The translations under genes were made by a program, and so were the position numbers. From Desulfobacteraceae bacterium UBA5623 (GTDB lineage: Bacteria; Desulfobacterota; DSM-4660; Desulfatiglandales; Desulfatiglandaceae), in NCBI GenBank assembly GCA_002424495.1, contig DIKH01000394.1, positions 1 to 25,589 on the forward strand: DNA of 25,589 nucleotides, in the 5' to 3' direction. The first letter of the stretch is position 1. Each line of letters begins with the position of its first letter. Below the pieces are notes generated by a model. The model made no database searches. It was not told the DNA's origin and saw only the letters and a list, made by a program, of their open reading frames with translations. Of the stretch, positions 25,306-25,589 are shown piece after piece.

Positions 25306-25589
25306 TAAATTAGCTGTTAGCTGAAGGATTATAAGGAATTGTCTGAGATTTTCTGAGGAAATTTTCATCCGGGCCTATTGCTTCAGTTGTATCACAATAA
25401 GTATTTGGGAGGCCTTCGATCAGGCTCAGTTTTTCCCGAAGACTTTTCTGAAAAAGAAGCACAATAGTATATTTGTTTTTCGAGAGGGCCTGGGCAAAAT
25501 TGACTTTGCACTGATCTTACAGTTGATTTCTCATTCTCTGATGTCCTCGTAAGGGGACTAAAAGTCAGCAATTTCCGGTTAGGTTTTTG
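25306..25589. other. Region after the activator gene, no gene seen
   Basis: The 284 bases to the window edge show no convincing coding frame on either strand. A short hairpin (GTCCTC, loop GTAA, GGGGAC) is present at 25543-25558 but lacks a T-run, so I do not call it a terminator. Confidence 0.4.

Noticed and set aside
25425..25450. Possible interspersed repeat resembling the common CTTCGA-AGGCTCAG sequence
   Set aside because: Only one degenerate copy is present, with no inverted partner, so nothing beyond chance can be claimed.

Overview
The window looks like chromosomal DNA of a strictly anaerobic bacterium, most likely a Desulfobacterota (Deltaproteobacteria) sulfate reducer or a relative. 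The reasons are an AOR-type tungsten enzyme gene, a cobalamin acyl-CoA mutase, a UbiD decarboxylase, an acetone/acetophenone-carboxylase-type enzyme, sigma-54 control and moderate GC. This is inferred from gene content; there is no rRNA or other marker.

Layout: almost everything from 1 to 23374 is on the minus strand and reads right to left as one gene string about 23 kb long, mostly with short gaps. It begins at a perfect sigma-54 (-24/-12) promoter at 23521-23536. The only plus-strand gene (23716-25305) is a divergent sigma-54 activator with GAF, AAA+ and Fis-type HTH domains. In transcription order the minus-strand genes are: a pair of CrtI/phytoene-desaturase-like flavoproteins (23374-19959); UbiD (19875-18349); a broken AOR-family gene (18322-16609); two related small proteins of unknown function (16568-15913); a geranylgeranyl-reductase-type flavoprotein (15510-14452); a second CrtI-like pair (14373-11044); HyuA (10972-8876); a small Cys/His protein (8721-8434); HyuB fused to an acetone-carboxylase-gamma-like zinc domain (8402-6201); an HMG-CoA-synthase-like protein fused to a DUF35 zinc ribbon/OB fold (6143-4734); an SCP-x-type thiolase (4702-3521); the small and large subunits of a B12 acyl-CoA mutase (3400-3008 and 2945-1218); and two SDR dehydrogenases (1117-341, and 304 running off the left edge).

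How the genes may work together (inference): this looks like an inducible catabolic island for an unidentified carbon compound, probably cyclic, polyunsaturated or branched. Flavoproteins would add or remove C=C bonds. UbiD would decarboxylate or carboxylate. HyuA/HyuB would perform an ATP-dependent ketone carboxylation. The mutase would rearrange the skeleton of a CoA ester, and the SDRs and thiolase would oxidise and cleave it. No CoA ligase, CoA transferase, Etf or transporter is visible, so the pathway is incomplete here. Two enzymes have lost the textbook catalytic residues of their families: the mutase and the HMG-CoA-synthase-like protein. That points to new substrates or chemistry.

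The stretch 15.5-18.3 kb shows decay and transposition. The AOR gene carries a one-base frameshift and an apparent internal deletion. Two nearly identical ~112-bp MITE-like elements sit nearby with target duplications, one of them inserted in frame inside a small gene, adding 39 codons.
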